The notes beneath the pieces are model-generated. The model was not told where the DNA came from. It did not search any database and saw only the letters and a program-made list of their open reading frames with translations. A stretch of DNA of 64,000 nucleotides from Pogostemon cablin (Eukaryota; Streptophyta; Magnoliopsida; Lamiales; Lamiaceae), in the NCBI GenBank assembly GCA_023678885.1, contig CM043005.1:6562314-6626313 (forward strand). The letters run 5' to 3'. Positions 1-11,473 of this stretch are shown piece by piece. The stretch's first letter is position 1. Every line of letters begins with the position of its first letter. A program made the translations under genes and the position numbers.

Positions 1-57
1 ACCACGTGACAATAGGGTTTTGAATCTTCTCTTTATTTCTTCTTTTGTTAAATTTGT

Positions 58-290
58 TATGGGATCATTAGTCATGAGGGTTGTGTGTAATCTTATGGGC
101 TAAAATCCTTTTACAAGAACGGATTGTGTGTAATCTCATGGGCTAAAATCATTTTACAGTAATAGTCATAGGTTGTTGAATTTTTTATGGGATCATTAGT
201 CATGAGGGTTGTGTGTAATTTCATGGGCTAAAATCCTTTTACAAGAACGGGTTGTGTGTAATCTCATGGGCTAAAATCCTTTTTACAGTC
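58..290. repeat. tandem direct repeat, about 130-bp unit
   Basis: Two adjacent copies of a unit starting TATGGGATCATTAGTCATGA (60 and 188). Each contains two versions of a shorter block around TGTGTGTAATCTCATGGGCT, so the short block occurs four times. No reading frame is associated with it. Seen directly. Confidence 0.85.
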
Positions 291-300
291 CTAGGGACTA

Positions 301-1139
301 GGATTGAAGGTTAAGGTAAATTAATTTGGAAACCTAGACAACTTTTATGAGTTCATGATGTTGAAATTCTAATTTATTTGATTAATTCAAACTTTGTTTA
401 TATATTTTGTAACGTCTTTACAATAATCCATTGTTATTGCCCGTGATGCTTGACATGTTGTGCTAGTTTGTGTGCATATATAGTTTATATTGTCTATTTG
501 CTAGGGATTATAGTAGTTTTTCCATGACCACGATAATTCCAATGGCTGGTAAATTGGATACTTGATTTTTTTAGTGGAAACTCAAGTAGGAAGTGAATAA
601 GAGTGAGTAGTACTTTCAGAGAATAATTGTTAGTCAAACTGGCAATCCAGAGGTTTTTGAAGTTTGCATTATTAGTATCTAGGAAGGAGGTTCATAATTA
701 TTTATGCATCTTTTGTTAACTTTAAATCGAATCATATTTGGTGGATTAATAGTGCTTAGCGAGGTATTTTCATTAAAATAGCATGAATGAAAAATAGGAC
801 GTCTAGGAAACCAAATCAATTACATTATACCTGATACCCTTAGAACTGTTATTTATCTCTTAATTCATTTTCGAATTATTCTTCTTTACTTTTATTTATT
901 TAGTTATTTATTATGTCAATCCTTTAGTTAACAATTGAATTAAAACTTTGAAATTTGTTACATAATTCTAGTTGAATAGTAATTTAAAATAAATAGATAA
1001 TTAATTGTCTTCCAAGGGAATGATATTTTAACTTGGATATTTGCCTCTACAATTGGCATCCTTATACCTGAGAATTAAATTGGAGTGCACAAAATACGCC
1101 TAACATTGGCTTATTTCAATTTTAAACTATATACTTAGA
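301..1139. other. AT-rich intergenic, no gene seen
   Basis: No long reading frame, RNA gene or clean terminal-repeat element is visible in this stretch. Confidence 0.6.
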
Positions 1140-1345
1140 CATGATTTTTTTAGCCTAAGTTTTTAAATTTTTATAGTATTATGATATACTTACTATATGG
1201 TAGTTTTTTAATATTTAATCTCTTACAATACATTAATTCATATAGTAGGCATGAATTTTTTTAGTATAAGGTTTTAGATGTTAATAGTAATATGACATAT
1301 ATGTGGTAGCTTTTTAATATTTAATCTCTTACAATATTAACTCTT
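1140..1345. repeat. diverged tandem duplication, about 100-bp unit
   Basis: The stretch starting CATGATTTTTTTAG at 1140 is repeated from 1250 (CATGAATTTTTTTAG). Both copies end in the shared block TTTTTAATATTTAATCTCTT. It lies directly to the left of a MITE. Confidence 0.7.
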
Positions 1346-1369
1346 CGATAATTCATGCTAATTATACTG

Positions 1370-1904
1370 TGCATCCGGGTGCACCTTAAGATAGGGTGTA
1401 CCCACTTTAAAAAACGTATACAAATATAAACAAAAACATATACAATTATGAACAAAAACATATAATTAATGAAAAATTGAGTGTAAAAAAATATACAATT
1501 ATTAAAAAATATGTATACACTATTTAATACTCCCTCCGTCCCACCCAAATAACATCATTTTACTATATTGGGCGTCACATCCAAATTGCAATATTTTTCT
1601 ATTTTAGTAAAAAGGGCCCACCAATGGCCCACCATTACCCATCACATCTCTCTAATACACCTACCCACTTTACATAAAATATTAATACTCCTTAATCTAC
1701 GTGCAAAAAGCAAATGCATCTCTTTGGACGGGACGGAGGGAATAAAAAATTATACACATATGGATGCTACTTTTTTTAATGAAAAACTTAGTGTGAAAAA
1801 ATATACAATTATTAAGAAACACGTATACAAAATAGAATAACATGTATACAAAATAGAATAAAAAGTTAATACATATATGGGTGTACCTTGCACCCAGATG
1901 CACC
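1370..1904. mobile_element. MITE with GTGCATCYGGGTGCA inverted ends
   Basis: The left end reads GTGCATCCGGGTGCACC and the reverse complement of the right end reads GGTGCATCTGGGTGCA. Both halves contain near-identical ATACAATTATTAA stretches. No coding capacity is present. A Stowaway MITE is nested inside. Superfamily not assigned because the target duplication is unclear. Confidence 0.65.
1530..1742. mobile_element. Stowaway-type MITE (nested)
   Basis: Terminal inverted repeats CTCCCTCCGTCCC and GGGACGGAGGGAA are flanked by TA on both sides (1528-1529 and 1743-1744), the TA target duplication expected of Tc1/mariner-derived Stowaway MITEs. It is inserted in the larger MITE at 1370-1904. Confidence 0.85.
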
Positions 1905-1969
1905 TAATATCAACTCATGAGATTTAAATGTCATGAGATATAAACTAACACTAATACTTACACTAATTT

Positions 1970-2452
1970 AAAACCGCAAAATCGCAAAATAATCGATCGA
2001 AACCACTTAAAATCGCATATTTAATTATTATAATAAACCGGGTAATTTATATATTATAGAACACAAACACTTGTGTAAACCGGGTTTATATGCATTTGTA
2101 TATAAACTTGTTATTCTTTAGTGCATGAAAAATTACTTTTTAGACACATAAATTGTTGCTCTATTAAAAAATTACTCTTCAAATTTTTGTAAATCCTAAT
2201 TTTTCTATTACTCTTTAGTACATGAAAAATTACTCTTTAAAAACATGAATTATTACTTTTCTGTATAAAAATTAGTACTCTTCAAATAATAATTTTTTTA
2301 TATATATTAAAGAATAATTTTAAAAAAATAAGGTTTACATATTAGCCCCATTTTACATGATACCCACTCATTATAGAAGAATCGATCGCATGTAGTAATG
2401 CCATTTAAATTTTCGCGAAAAAAACCACAAAACCATACCATGAACACCCTAC
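1970..2452. mobile_element. probable hAT-like non-autonomous remnant
   Basis: Low-complexity AACCGCAAAATCGC text at the left and ACCATACCATGAACACCCTA at the right resemble the end composition of the better-defined element at 49361-50243. No target duplication was found. Confidence 0.3.
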
Positions 2453-3893
2453 ACACTTTGCTTCTGCGTCTATGTTCGTTTTCGATTTCAAACCTAGGTT
2501 TTGGTTTTCAAAATCCACATTCAAATTTTAAAAATCACCCATATATACATATTACATTTAATATCCTTAATTAATACATTTTCCCTTTTTATCTCTCATC
2601 TCATTTAATTTTTTAAATAAATTAATACATTAATTTAAAATAAAATTAAAACCTACTATACTCAAAATCCAAAGCAAACAGAACAACTATTTATGATTTT
2701 CAAACCCTACATAAGCCCAAACCAAACATCACCTTACAGTCACTTACCTCTTCTATTATCTTCTCTAATGAACTCTTCGCCACCCATGTTTCTTCTACTT
2801 CACATTGAGTTATCTTTGATTATGTGATTACACTAAGTTTTCTGTTAATTGTGTTTGCACTTTACCATTTCTTTGATTGAAAATTTATTCCTGTCGACCC
2901 ACTACATGGATTTCGTTGCTTATTTCATATTGCAGTCTTAGTGTGTGATGTTATTTGCACAAATTGAGAGTTAGAGAGCTGCTGCCTTCTGGATTCTGGT
3001 TCGTATGTCTTGTGGGCATGTTGAGATTCTTGGCCCAAATCTTTAGAATGGTGTTTGTGTTCTTGAGCTAGGGTTGTTTGGCAAATTGTTTCACCTACAA
3101 GTTTGGGGCTTCGATTCTTTTTAATAGTGTTTGTGTTCTTGCACTCAATCTGTTTGACAAATTGTTTCAACCGCGAGTTCCTGTAGCCCCATGTTTTCCT
3201 TAATGGTTGCAGCAACTTCTTCAGTGGCATCCTTGAATATCTTTTGAATGCAAGAATTAGAAAGATGAGACTTCAAAGTTTATCTGATCTAAGAAATGCT
3301 GACTTGATCATCTTTGGGTCAATGATCTTGTTTCAACTTGAGCAGTCATGCATTTAGAATAGTCAGCAGGTAAGCAAAACAATAGAGGAAATTCTTAATA
3401 AGGACTATAGAGCAAATTTTATAAACTGTTATCTGCTCTACTCTTTTGCTAATGTGGTAGAATATCTATTCTATTTGTTGCTTTAGGGTCCATTCCACCT
3501 GGAGTCTAAATACAATTTACAGGTTTTAGGAATTTGAATATCTAAGGTTGGTGTACAAGCAATCACAGCCTAACTATAAGCTGAATCAATTTTCGTATTT
3601 CTTGTGAATGTGCATTTTTGTCATTGGCCGAGTGAAAATGGTAATCATTGTAACTCCATGATTAAGTTTCTTAAAGATTAGATATAGTAAATAATGCTGC
3701 ACTCATTGTTTTAGTCTCTATAATAATGTTAAAATTTTACTACGATTTTTTAGTTGTGAATTTTTTTTTGTTGGTCCCTGCAGCTGCTATTTATTATTTA
3801 GGCAATTTGGTGGGTGGCAAATGTAGGTGTAATTATGCAGATGGTGTTCATATGCTATGCCAAAATGTGTAATAGACACAACATCAACATTGC
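2453..3893. other. 5' flank and probable leader of the PPR gene
   Basis: About 1.4 kb without a convincing coding exon. Some of it may be 5' UTR or a 5'-UTR intron of the downstream PPR gene, but no clear TATA box or splice pair could be fixed by eye. Confidence 0.35.
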
Positions 3894-5939
3894 ATGCACT
3901 ATCGATTCCTTAAGCTGCCAACAGGCAACTCCTTTTGTCAAATTGAAAGATGCATATCAGTGAAATGGAGACAAAACATCAAACCATCGAATGTCTCAAA
4001 GAGGAACAAGGTGAAGTCACATTTTTCCTATGAAAGTTTTGAAGGATCTGATAATATAAGTGTTAGTTCTACAGTGGATTGCCTTGTCACGACCTTGAAA
4101 GAATTTTCCACCCGGGGCCATTTGTCTGATGCCTTCAGGTCTTTTTCTCTCATTCAGGGTCATGCCTTAGCATCGTCTTCTTCTAATTTCATTGTAGATT
4201 CATTATCTTCTTTGTTGTTCTCCTGCGTCAACCTCAAGTTGCTACGAGAAGGCAAACAACTTCATGCCAAAATTATTACTTGGGGACTTCATGATGATTG
4301 TACTTTGGTCCCTAAACTTGTATCTCTCTATGCGGCATTTGATCTTAGTGATGATGCTCATTTCATAGTTGCAAATGTAAATACTCTTAGCCCTGTACCA
4401 TGGAATATCCTTATTTCATCATATGTTAGGAAAAGGTGTTTTAAGGAAACTATCTTCACCTATAAAGAAATGTGTTACAAAAGAATAAGACCTGATAATT
4501 TCACTTACGCATCTGTGCTCAAGGCTTGTGCTGAGCTATCAAATCTGGATTTTGGTAGAGAGGTGCACCGCTCTGTTAATGCAAGCTCTTTAAATTCTAA
4601 CTTGTTTGTGCAAAATGCATTGGTTTCTATGTATGGGAAATGTGGTGATTTGGAAACTGCTCGTGATATCTTCAACAATATGCTAGTTAAGGACGTTGTG
4701 TCATGGAACTCAATAATATCAGAATATGCATCCAGGGGTATCTGGGATGAGGTTTTTGAGCTTTTTGATATAATGCAAGCAGCTGGTGTGGAAGTGAACA
4801 TTATAACTTGGAATACTGTTGCTGGAGGTTATTTGAGGAAAGGGAAATTCAAGGGCGCCCTTGAATTGATCTCTCAGATGGGAGTAGTTAACCATCATCT
4901 AGATCATGTTACGATGATTATTGGCTTAGGTGCCTGCTCTCATCTTTGTGCTCTGAGACAGGGGAAAGAGATTCATGCATTGGCAATTCGAAATTCTTGT
5001 TTTAACTACGAAAACGTTAAAAATTCTTTGATTACGTTTTATTGTCGGTGTGGGGATCTTACACATGCTTATATTGTATTTAGATCCATGGAAGCTAAAA
5101 GCATAGTTACCTGGAACTCCATGATATCAGGAATTTCACAGTGGGATCGGTCTGAAGAAGCGATGTTTCTCTTCAGAATATTGTTTCTTATGAGCATTGA
5201 ACCAAATTGTGCCACACTTGCATGTATTCTGTCTCTCTGTGCACGTGTGGCGAACCTGAAACATGGGAAAGAACTCCATTGCTACATCACCAGGCGAGGA
5301 GAACTGCATGGTTACCAGCTACTCTGGAATGCTCTTATTGATATTTATGCGAAAACAGGTCAAGTTTTGGTTGCTAGAAGACTATTTGATATACTGGACA
5401 AGAGAGATGCAGTGACTTACACATCAATGATAGTTGGGTATGGCATGCATGGAGATGGCTTTTCTGCTCTTAAGCTATTTGAAGAAATGATAAGGTCCAA
5501 TATAAAACCAGATCATGTAACAATGGTTGCTGTTTTATCAGCTTGTAGCCATTCTGGTCTTGTTCCTGAAGGTCAGTTACTCTTCGAAAGGATGCAAATA
5601 GTGTATCATTTAACTCCTCTTTTAGAGCATTTTTCTTGTATGGTTGATCTATATGCAAGGGGTGGATTTTTAAAGAAAGCTAGAGAAATTATCTTAAGGA
5701 TGCCTTACAAGCCAACCGCTGATATATGGGCAACACTTATTGTAGCATGTCGGATTCACAGGAACACAGATATCGGGGAATGGGCAGCTGACAAACTTCT
5801 GGAACTAAAGCCTCAGCATCCAGGATACTATGTGTTGATCGAGAACATGTATGCTGCTACTGGTTGTTGGAACAAAGTGGTCACACTAAGGACTTTTATG
5901 ATAGACTTGTCTGTAAGAAAGGATCCCGGATATGCATAG
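3894..5939 (+). CDS. PLS-class (E-type) pentatricopeptide repeat protein, C-terminally truncated
   Basis: The 681-residue reading frame consists mostly of tandem PPR units of alternating P, L and S type. Typical repeat motifs include NALVSMYGKCGDLETA (residues about 236-251), VVSWNSIISEYASRG and IKPDHVTMVAVLSACSHSGL. The protein ends in E-motif sequence (GYYVLIENMYAATGCWNKV). PLS-class PPR proteins are nuclear-encoded and bind specific RNAs in mitochondria or chloroplasts, usually for C-to-U editing or processing. The basic N-terminus fits an organelle transit peptide but is not proof. The gene is intronless, as is usual. The stop at 5937-5939 (TAG) falls where relatives carry a tryptophan (PG-C/Y-A-W-V/I-D). 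The same frame stays open for 54 more codons to a TGA at 6102-6104 and encodes the expected E-type tail (for example SNSQADEIF). There is no DYW domain. Family is certain; ortholog not assigned. Function after truncation is unknown. Confidence 0.9.
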   Translation: MHYRFLKLPTGNSFCQIERCISVKWRQNIKPSNVSKRNKVKSHFSYESFEGSDNISVSSTVDCLVTTLKEFSTRGHLSDAFRSFSLIQGHALASSSSNFIVDSLSSLLFSCVNLKLLREGKQLHAKIITWGLHDDCTLVPKLVSLYAAFDLSDDAHFIVANVNTLSPVPWNILISSYVRKRCFKETIFTYKEMCYKRIRPDNFTYASVLKACAELSNLDFGREVHRSVNASSLNSNLFVQNALVSMYGKCGDLETARDIFNNMLVKDVVSWNSIISEYASRGIWDEVFELFDIMQAAGVEVNIITWNTVAGGYLRKGKFKGALELISQMGVVNHHLDHVTMIIGLGACSHLCALRQGKEIHALAIRNSCFNYENVKNSLITFYCRCGDLTHAYIVFRSMEAKSIVTWNSMISGISQWDRSEEAMFLFRILFLMSIEPNCATLACILSLCARVANLKHGKELHCYITRRGELHGYQLLWNALIDIYAKTGQVLVARRLFDILDKRDAVTYTSMIVGYGMHGDGFSALKLFEEMIRSNIKPDHVTMVAVLSACSHSGLVPEGQLLFERMQIVYHLTPLLEHFSCMVDLYARGGFLKKAREIILRMPYKPTADIWATLIVACRIHRNTDIGEWAADKLLELKPQHPGYYVLIENMYAATGCWNKVVTLRTFMIDLSVRKDPGYA

Positions 5940-6104
5940 GTTGATATTGGTGCCGGATATTCTCCCTTCGTGGCTGAACACAGTTCAAACAGCCAAGCAG
6001 ATGAAATTTTCCTTTTTGTTAGAGAGTATAATAAACAAATGAAAGGCATCGATTGCGTAGGTTATACAGATTTTGAAGCTTATGAAGGGCATTCTGGGCC
6101 ATGA
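5940..6104 (+). pseudogene. detached in-frame C-terminal tail of the PPR gene
   Basis: 54 codons directly after the TAG, in the same frame, ending in TGA. The sequence VDIGAGYSPF...SNSQADEIF matches the standard end of E-subgroup PPR proteins, so this is ancestral coding sequence now beyond the stop. It would be translated only by readthrough, by RNA or sequence correction, or in another allele. Confidence 0.8.
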
Positions 6105-7635
6105 CTACTCTTGACCCCGCAACTAATCTAAGAAACAGATCATTTCCTCGATCATAAGATACTTTTCATTGTCTAGTTTGCTCGAGGAAAGACTTGAAGC
6201 GCTGTTTGAGAAGGTTAGATCTGTTATGCAAGATTTCATCTTCGATAAGTTATTTATACAAAATATCAATATTTGTTATCATGTATTTGTTTAACAATCA
6301 TCCATATTGCTTTTTTTTTTTTTTAATGGATTATTAGTTGGATGTAGCTCCAGTTTGCAATTCCCATCCTCATGATGAAGTCATGAATTATCTGGTTTGT
6401 GTTGTATCGTTTCCAGTTCGGAGGTGAATTAGACACATCTACATTCGAGGTATATATTCCAAGCTAGCAAATCTTTTTTGCTGTTGGATTTCTGTTTCTT
6501 CGAAATTATTTTTTCTTGTTCTTCGTTACGCCTAATACGCTGTTCTGATTTTTTTTTAAATCATATTACACGCATGCTTTATATTATTTTCTGTAATAGT
6601 GCTTCATGGTTCGATTCACTTTTATTTTTTTAAGTTCAATGAACAACAAAGGTTATTATTACAATGCAGTCTCATTATTTTATTGCTAAATCTTGTGTCC
6701 TACATTATAAATCAGAAGTAATTTGTTCCATCGATAATATAAAGAATGAGGTTACCCTTAGATTATGATTTCAAAAGTTTTCATTCCATTTAGATGTACT
6801 CTGGGCAATCTGTTACAAGTAATTTGATTTATTAATACCCTTTAGAAACTCACAAGCACGTGTTTGAGCAAATTTAATGGATATGGTAGAGTAAGTGTAA
6901 ATATCCATTTAACGGTTTCTTTTTCTGTTTTATCTTTGAACCAGATGCAAAGAACCCTGCAGCCCAAAACACTAGCAGATGATGAAGGATTTTTGATATA
7001 AAAGGGCTGGCTTTTGATGGATACATTTGAATTTTTGTCATTTAAATATATATTTGTTGAACCATAATTTCAGCGCAAGACATTTTCCTAATTAGATGTG
7101 ATTCATTTGAATTTTTTTTTCATTTAATTTAATAATTTTATTGAATATGATTTGCAGTAGACATACCCCTAATTAGATGTGTCATGTTCCAATTGGTAAA
7201 AATATCTTATAAGATACTGCTAATGGGAGAATAGTTGATGTGATTATTAGTAGTAAAAGTATGAGTTATTAAAGTGTAAACATGTTAGTATGATTATGGG
7301 TTGTTAAAGTATGATTTATTAAAGTATGAGTTAGTTTCTTGTGTTATTGGGTGAAAAAGGTGTATATGGTATATCAATTTGTTCTAAAAGGTATATTTTA
7401 ATTAGTAATGGTATAATTTTTGAAAAGATCGACTAAAATATGAATACTATAAATGTTTGATTAAAAAAATTAACTTTTTTTTTCGTTGAAAATCAAGGAT
7501 ATAAATTCTTGTACTCTAGGGCATAACATATAATACTAAAGGATACAACTTTCGAAAAATGTAAGATTTTGAGGGCACAGTATTCTAAGAACACACAAGT
7601 TTTAGCCTTAAAGTATAAAGTATGATAAATTAAAT
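6105..7635. other. PPR 3' flank and intergenic DNA
   Basis: AT-rich with a poly-T run near 6310. The first few hundred bases probably hold the PPR 3' UTR. No other gene is visible. Confidence 0.5.
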
Positions 7636-7637
7636 TA

Positions 7638-7928
7638 CTCCATCTGTCCCACGTAGTTTTACCCACTTTCCATTTTGGGGTGTCCCACGTATTTTTACCC
7701 ATTTCATTTTTGACAAAAATACATAATATTTTAATACATACTTTTTACAATTCCAACAACTTTAATTACTTTTTTACACTTTATTCATCATTCCCAATAA
7801 TTTTATTCACTTTTTCTTTTTAAATTACTAATTTATCCATACTTTCTCTTACATTATATATTAAAAAAATAAAACGTCTTAATCTCCGTGCTAGTACAAA
7901 TGGGTAAAAATACCCGGGACGGAGGGAG
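7638..7928. mobile_element. Stowaway-type MITE
   Basis: Inverted ends CTCCATCTGTCCCACGTA and, in reverse complement, CTCCCTCCGTCCCGGGTA, followed by matching TTTTACCCA text. They are flanked by TA at 7636-7637 and 7929-7930. About 290 bp, non-coding. Confidence 0.85.
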
Positions 7929-7930
7929 TA

Positions 7931-8879
7931 TGATTTTTCTTTGACAGAATTAAATTTGAATTATTAGTAGTTAAAGTATAATTTATAGTATGATAAATTA
8001 TGAATTAAATTATAATATTATGATATAATAATATAATGGATTAATTGGAAGAAAAAAATCATAACATTTATTTTTAATTGCAATTCAGTCATAACCTTTA
8101 ATTTAAAAAAAAAATCCCAACCTTTGAAGTGTGTTATGAATTGCACTCATTAGATAGTCAACGTTGCACGTGGTGTTGACTTTTGCAACATCAACCCCAT
8201 GTCACATTTGAGTTTATTAGATGAAAAATCACAACATTTACTTAAATTGCAATTTAATCTCAATTTTTGATATTTTGGAAAAAAAATCAGATTTTTTTTT
8301 TAAAATAAATATAAATAGCACCCATCAAATAAAAATTGGAGTATATTTATCTTTCATTTTTTATTAATTTAATTTAATTGTTTTAATTTTTTTGATATGA
8401 CGTGTCAAAGTGATTTGTTAAATTTTATTATCATGTGATGTCAAGTACCTCGTAAGTGAACTTTAACAGATTTCTCGAAATTAGCATTTCACGTGTCACT
8501 GATGTTCGATTTTGAATTCCGAAGGAAATTTAAATTACAAAATAATTGAAGTAGTTATGGTACATAGTTGATTAAAAAAAAAACTAGGGACCAATTAAAA
8601 TAAATTGGGAGTAAATCAAATAACTAAGTAGTTATGTACTAAACTGAATTTATAATTATTTTAGAGCCAAAATCGAGCTCTTATAAATACTACGTCAGAA
8701 TCAACATATTACATGTCGTTCATGTGATGATTTCTGGCCAAAAGAAATAATTTTCCGAGAAAAAATAGACGAGAATCGAGTAATTAATGTCATGATTAAT
8801 TTAGGACTAATTAGTTGGAAAGAAATAATTATTTTAAAACTGAAACGATTTTTTTTCCTTTAATGAATTAAATTAAGAC
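7931..8879. other. AT-rich intergenic with degraded repeats
   Basis: Contains two related AATCATAACATTTA and AATCACAACATTTA blocks followed by AATTGCAAT text (about 8055 and 8226), which look like a degraded MITE. No gene was seen. Confidence 0.4.
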
Positions 8880-9007
8880 GTTTTTTCACTCAATAAATCT
8901 CTTTCTTTTATTCGATCATGGCTACAGGAAACACTACGAAAACTTGCATTATCAAAAGAATACAACAATTCACACTCACAATCAAATTTGGATTCCTATG
9001 ATATCAT
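8880..9007. repeat. host segment, copy 1 left part (split by the copia element)
   Basis: The text ACTCAATAAAT...TTTCTTTTATTC, then CTACAGGA, then ATTATCAAAAGAATAC and AATCAAATTTGGATTC, recurs at 35358-35420 plus 37802-37865. The matching right part of this copy lies beyond the copia at 35043-35200. The last five bases, ATCAT (9003-9007), are the copia target duplication. Confidence 0.8.
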
Positions 9008-9453
9008 TATTAAGAAATATTTCCTATATAATTTAATTGTGAAAAATATATTAATATTCAATTATAATAGTTATTCAAATAATATATGTTGGACTTAATT
9101 AAGTTATTAAAATAAAGTAAAAGTTCATGGGCAATATTATTTGATATGGGCAAATGAACAGATGTCCAATATTACTTAATCAGGTGATTATGGATGACCT
9201 ATTAGAGTAATATATATAGATCCCCTAGGTTATGGTCCCCGACACTAAGTTGCACGCATTTTTCTCTTTCCCCATCTAAAGAGATTACGAAGCTCTTGAA
9301 GAAAAATTCAGAGGCTTGGTTGAGAAAGGCCTTACACCTACTGATATTCCGTTCAATAATGGATCCAGGTATTTCTCTTTTCAATAATTTTATGGATCTT
9401 GTTGAATCATGTTAGGGATTAAAGTATTTGGATTAAATGTATTATTTTCAACA
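9008..9453 (+). repeat. copia 5' LTR
   Basis: Matches 34574-35037 along its length, for example GGTTATGGTCCCCGACACTA against GGTTGTGGTCCCCGACACTA. It ends in CAACA. Its first bases have drifted to TATTAAG where the right LTR has TGTTAGA. TATATATAGATCCCC near 9212 is the likely TATA region. Confidence 0.9.
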
Positions 9454-9468
9454 ATTGGTGTCATAACC
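9454..9468 (+). other. copia primer-binding site (degenerate)
   Basis: ATTGGTGTCATAACC directly follows the LTR. It resembles the usual copia site TGGTATCAGAGC, complementary to initiator methionine tRNA, with a few changes. Confidence 0.65.
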
Positions 9469-10848
9469 ACCCTTTTATGATTACTCTTTTATGATTATCT
9501 AAGATCCGTAATATTAATATTTGGATATTAAGAATGTGGATTAATTTTCGTAATTTTCTTTATTACGATTTGGATTTTCACATGTTAAATCAATTGAATT
9601 ATGAACACTATTTTTTTCGTGGATGATAATCTATGTTAATTGATTACAAATATTCGAAATGTTTATGCTTTGGTAGATTAATTGATTAATCGTATATTCT
9701 GTTTTAGTTCCAAACTCAAATTGGATATTATGTTATGAGAATTAATTATTATTTTTAATTCTTGTCCAATCTCAATTTTCGTGAAATGGAATTTCAATTC
9801 CACACCATCCTAAACCTATTTACTAGTGGAATTGATTGGACCAATTCTTTAATTGGATTCTTGCTAGCCAAATTGATTTTGGCATTTAATTTTATTAATC
9901 TGACTTGTGATTATTTGCTACAGTAGTTCATTTCTTTTATTGACAAGAAGTGTTTAAGTTTTCTTGATAATGTCATTTGCATATTACGTGGCAACGTTGG
10001 CCTGTATTTCAAGTTAGAAAATTATTTATTTATTTATTAAGATATCAAGAAACTGTATTTTAATATTTTAAAAGGGGTCAGTGTTGTAAGTCGCTGATTA
10101 TTTTCTTTAAGAAAATTGTGACAGTTTAAATAATTTAAATTTATTTTTGTCTATTGACATGTTTTCCAAAAACGTGTACATTTTGAATTAATGTGACTCG
10201 CGAATTCATTGTAAATTTTGATACTTTAGTCAGAAAGTTATTTATGTAATATATGTCACACCGAATGTATGTATAATGAGGGATAATAATTTCATTCGGA
10301 ACCCATAATGAACTTATTTAAAATTGGGGAGACATTTTAATGTTGTTTAATTAAATTTGATATTTTTAAAATATTTATTTGATTGGTTTAATAATTTTTC
10401 AATCTAGTCAATCAAAGCACCATGTTGCCATAGTAATATCTGTGTGTGGAGAAAGACCTTATTGATATTATATAGATGTGTGTGGAATTATTTATGTATT
10501 TTGTATTCAACCCATAGGTAGGCACATTTTGACAGAATAATAACACGCATGTAATAATAAGTATGTGATAATTATTTGGATTGTTCATGTGAATATTAGT
10601 TGGTTCATAAATAGACTTTTTTTTTACAGAACTTATTGTCAATACTTGATTGTTGCACCAAGATTACCACTGTAGTTAATTTTTGTCCATAGACAAGGTT
10701 AATGTTACACTTGGTGTCTTGAGATGGGTCCCCAATTTGTTTTACTTATTCCTTCATAATTTGCTTTATGACATGAATGTTTTATGAGTATACTTAATTT
10801 TTTCTCTATTTAGATTCTGTTGCTACAACTCCTAACTTCTCTCAATAA
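9469..10848 (+). other. copia 5' leader, non-coding
   Basis: AT-rich sequence between the primer-binding site and gag with no long frame. Confidence 0.6.
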
Positions 10849-10902
10849 ATCTATAACATCCCACTGCTTAATGGGACAAACTTCAAGACCTGGAAAGAAA
10901 CC
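10849..10902 (+). pseudogene. copia gag, first fragment
   Basis: Encodes IYNIPLLNGTNFKTWKET, the typical N-terminal copia gag motif (NGTNFKTWKE), directly after an in-frame TAA (10846-10848). The Athila insertion follows at once. Its last five bases, AAACC, are the Athila target duplication, and the frame resumes at 22460. Confidence 0.85.
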
Positions 10903-11154
10903 TGATTAGAGCTATTTTCACCTACATTTTAGTGTCTTTTTATATGTGTTTTCGTATTATTTCATCCGTATTTTATGTGTTATTTGGTTGTGTTTTGTGT
11001 TTTTATTGAAATGTGTGTGAATGAGCTTAAACTTAAGATTTTCACTTTTTATTTGATGCTAAACATGATAAGGAAGATGTAGGAAAAAACAGATCTCAAT
11101 TCGGAGTTGAAACGAGGAAGAACGAGCCGAAAGAGTGAAAGATGAGAAGAAGCT

Positions 11155-11420
11155 GCACAACACGGCCGGCCGTGTGCAGGAACACGGGTCGTGTCTTGAA
11201 CACGCCTCGAGTTCCGCACACGGGCCTGTGCATGAGGCCGTGTGATGTCGCCAGAAACACCAACTCGGCCACCCCTGTGGCCGAGCGCAGAGCACGGGTC
11301 GAGCACAGAACACGGGCCGTGTACCGCGCACGGCCCTGTCCTAGAAGCCGTGTGCGGACACCAGATTACACAACACGGCCACCCCTGTGGCCGTGTGCAG
11401 AGCTCGAGCCGTGTAGGTGT
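11155..11420. promoter_or_regulatory. CG-rich palindromic block in Athila U3
   Basis: Repeated CACGGCC, GGCCGTG and ACACGG/CCGTGT words make many short dyad symmetries about 50-300 bp upstream of the TATA box. Base composition contrasts sharply with the AT-rich surroundings. The same block recurs at 20957-21222 in the 3' LTR, and similar blocks occur at 55560-55770, 58245-58500 and 63345-63665. A regulatory role is inferred from position only. Confidence 0.5.
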
Positions 11421-11465
11421 AATTCCTGCTAAAAAATCAGAATCTTCTAGAAGGCCCACATGGGG

Positions 11466-11473
11466 TATAAATA
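11466..11473 (+). promoter_or_regulatory. Athila LTR TATA box
   Basis: TATAAATA inside GGGGTATAAATAGACCCC. Identical at 21268-21275 in the 3' LTR. Related LTRs elsewhere in the window keep the GGGGTATTTATACCCC form. Confidence 0.75.

Noticed and set aside
2925..3230. 101-codon minus-strand frame upstream of the PPR gene
   Set aside because: No family resemblance. It lies in the likely leader region of the plus-strand gene.
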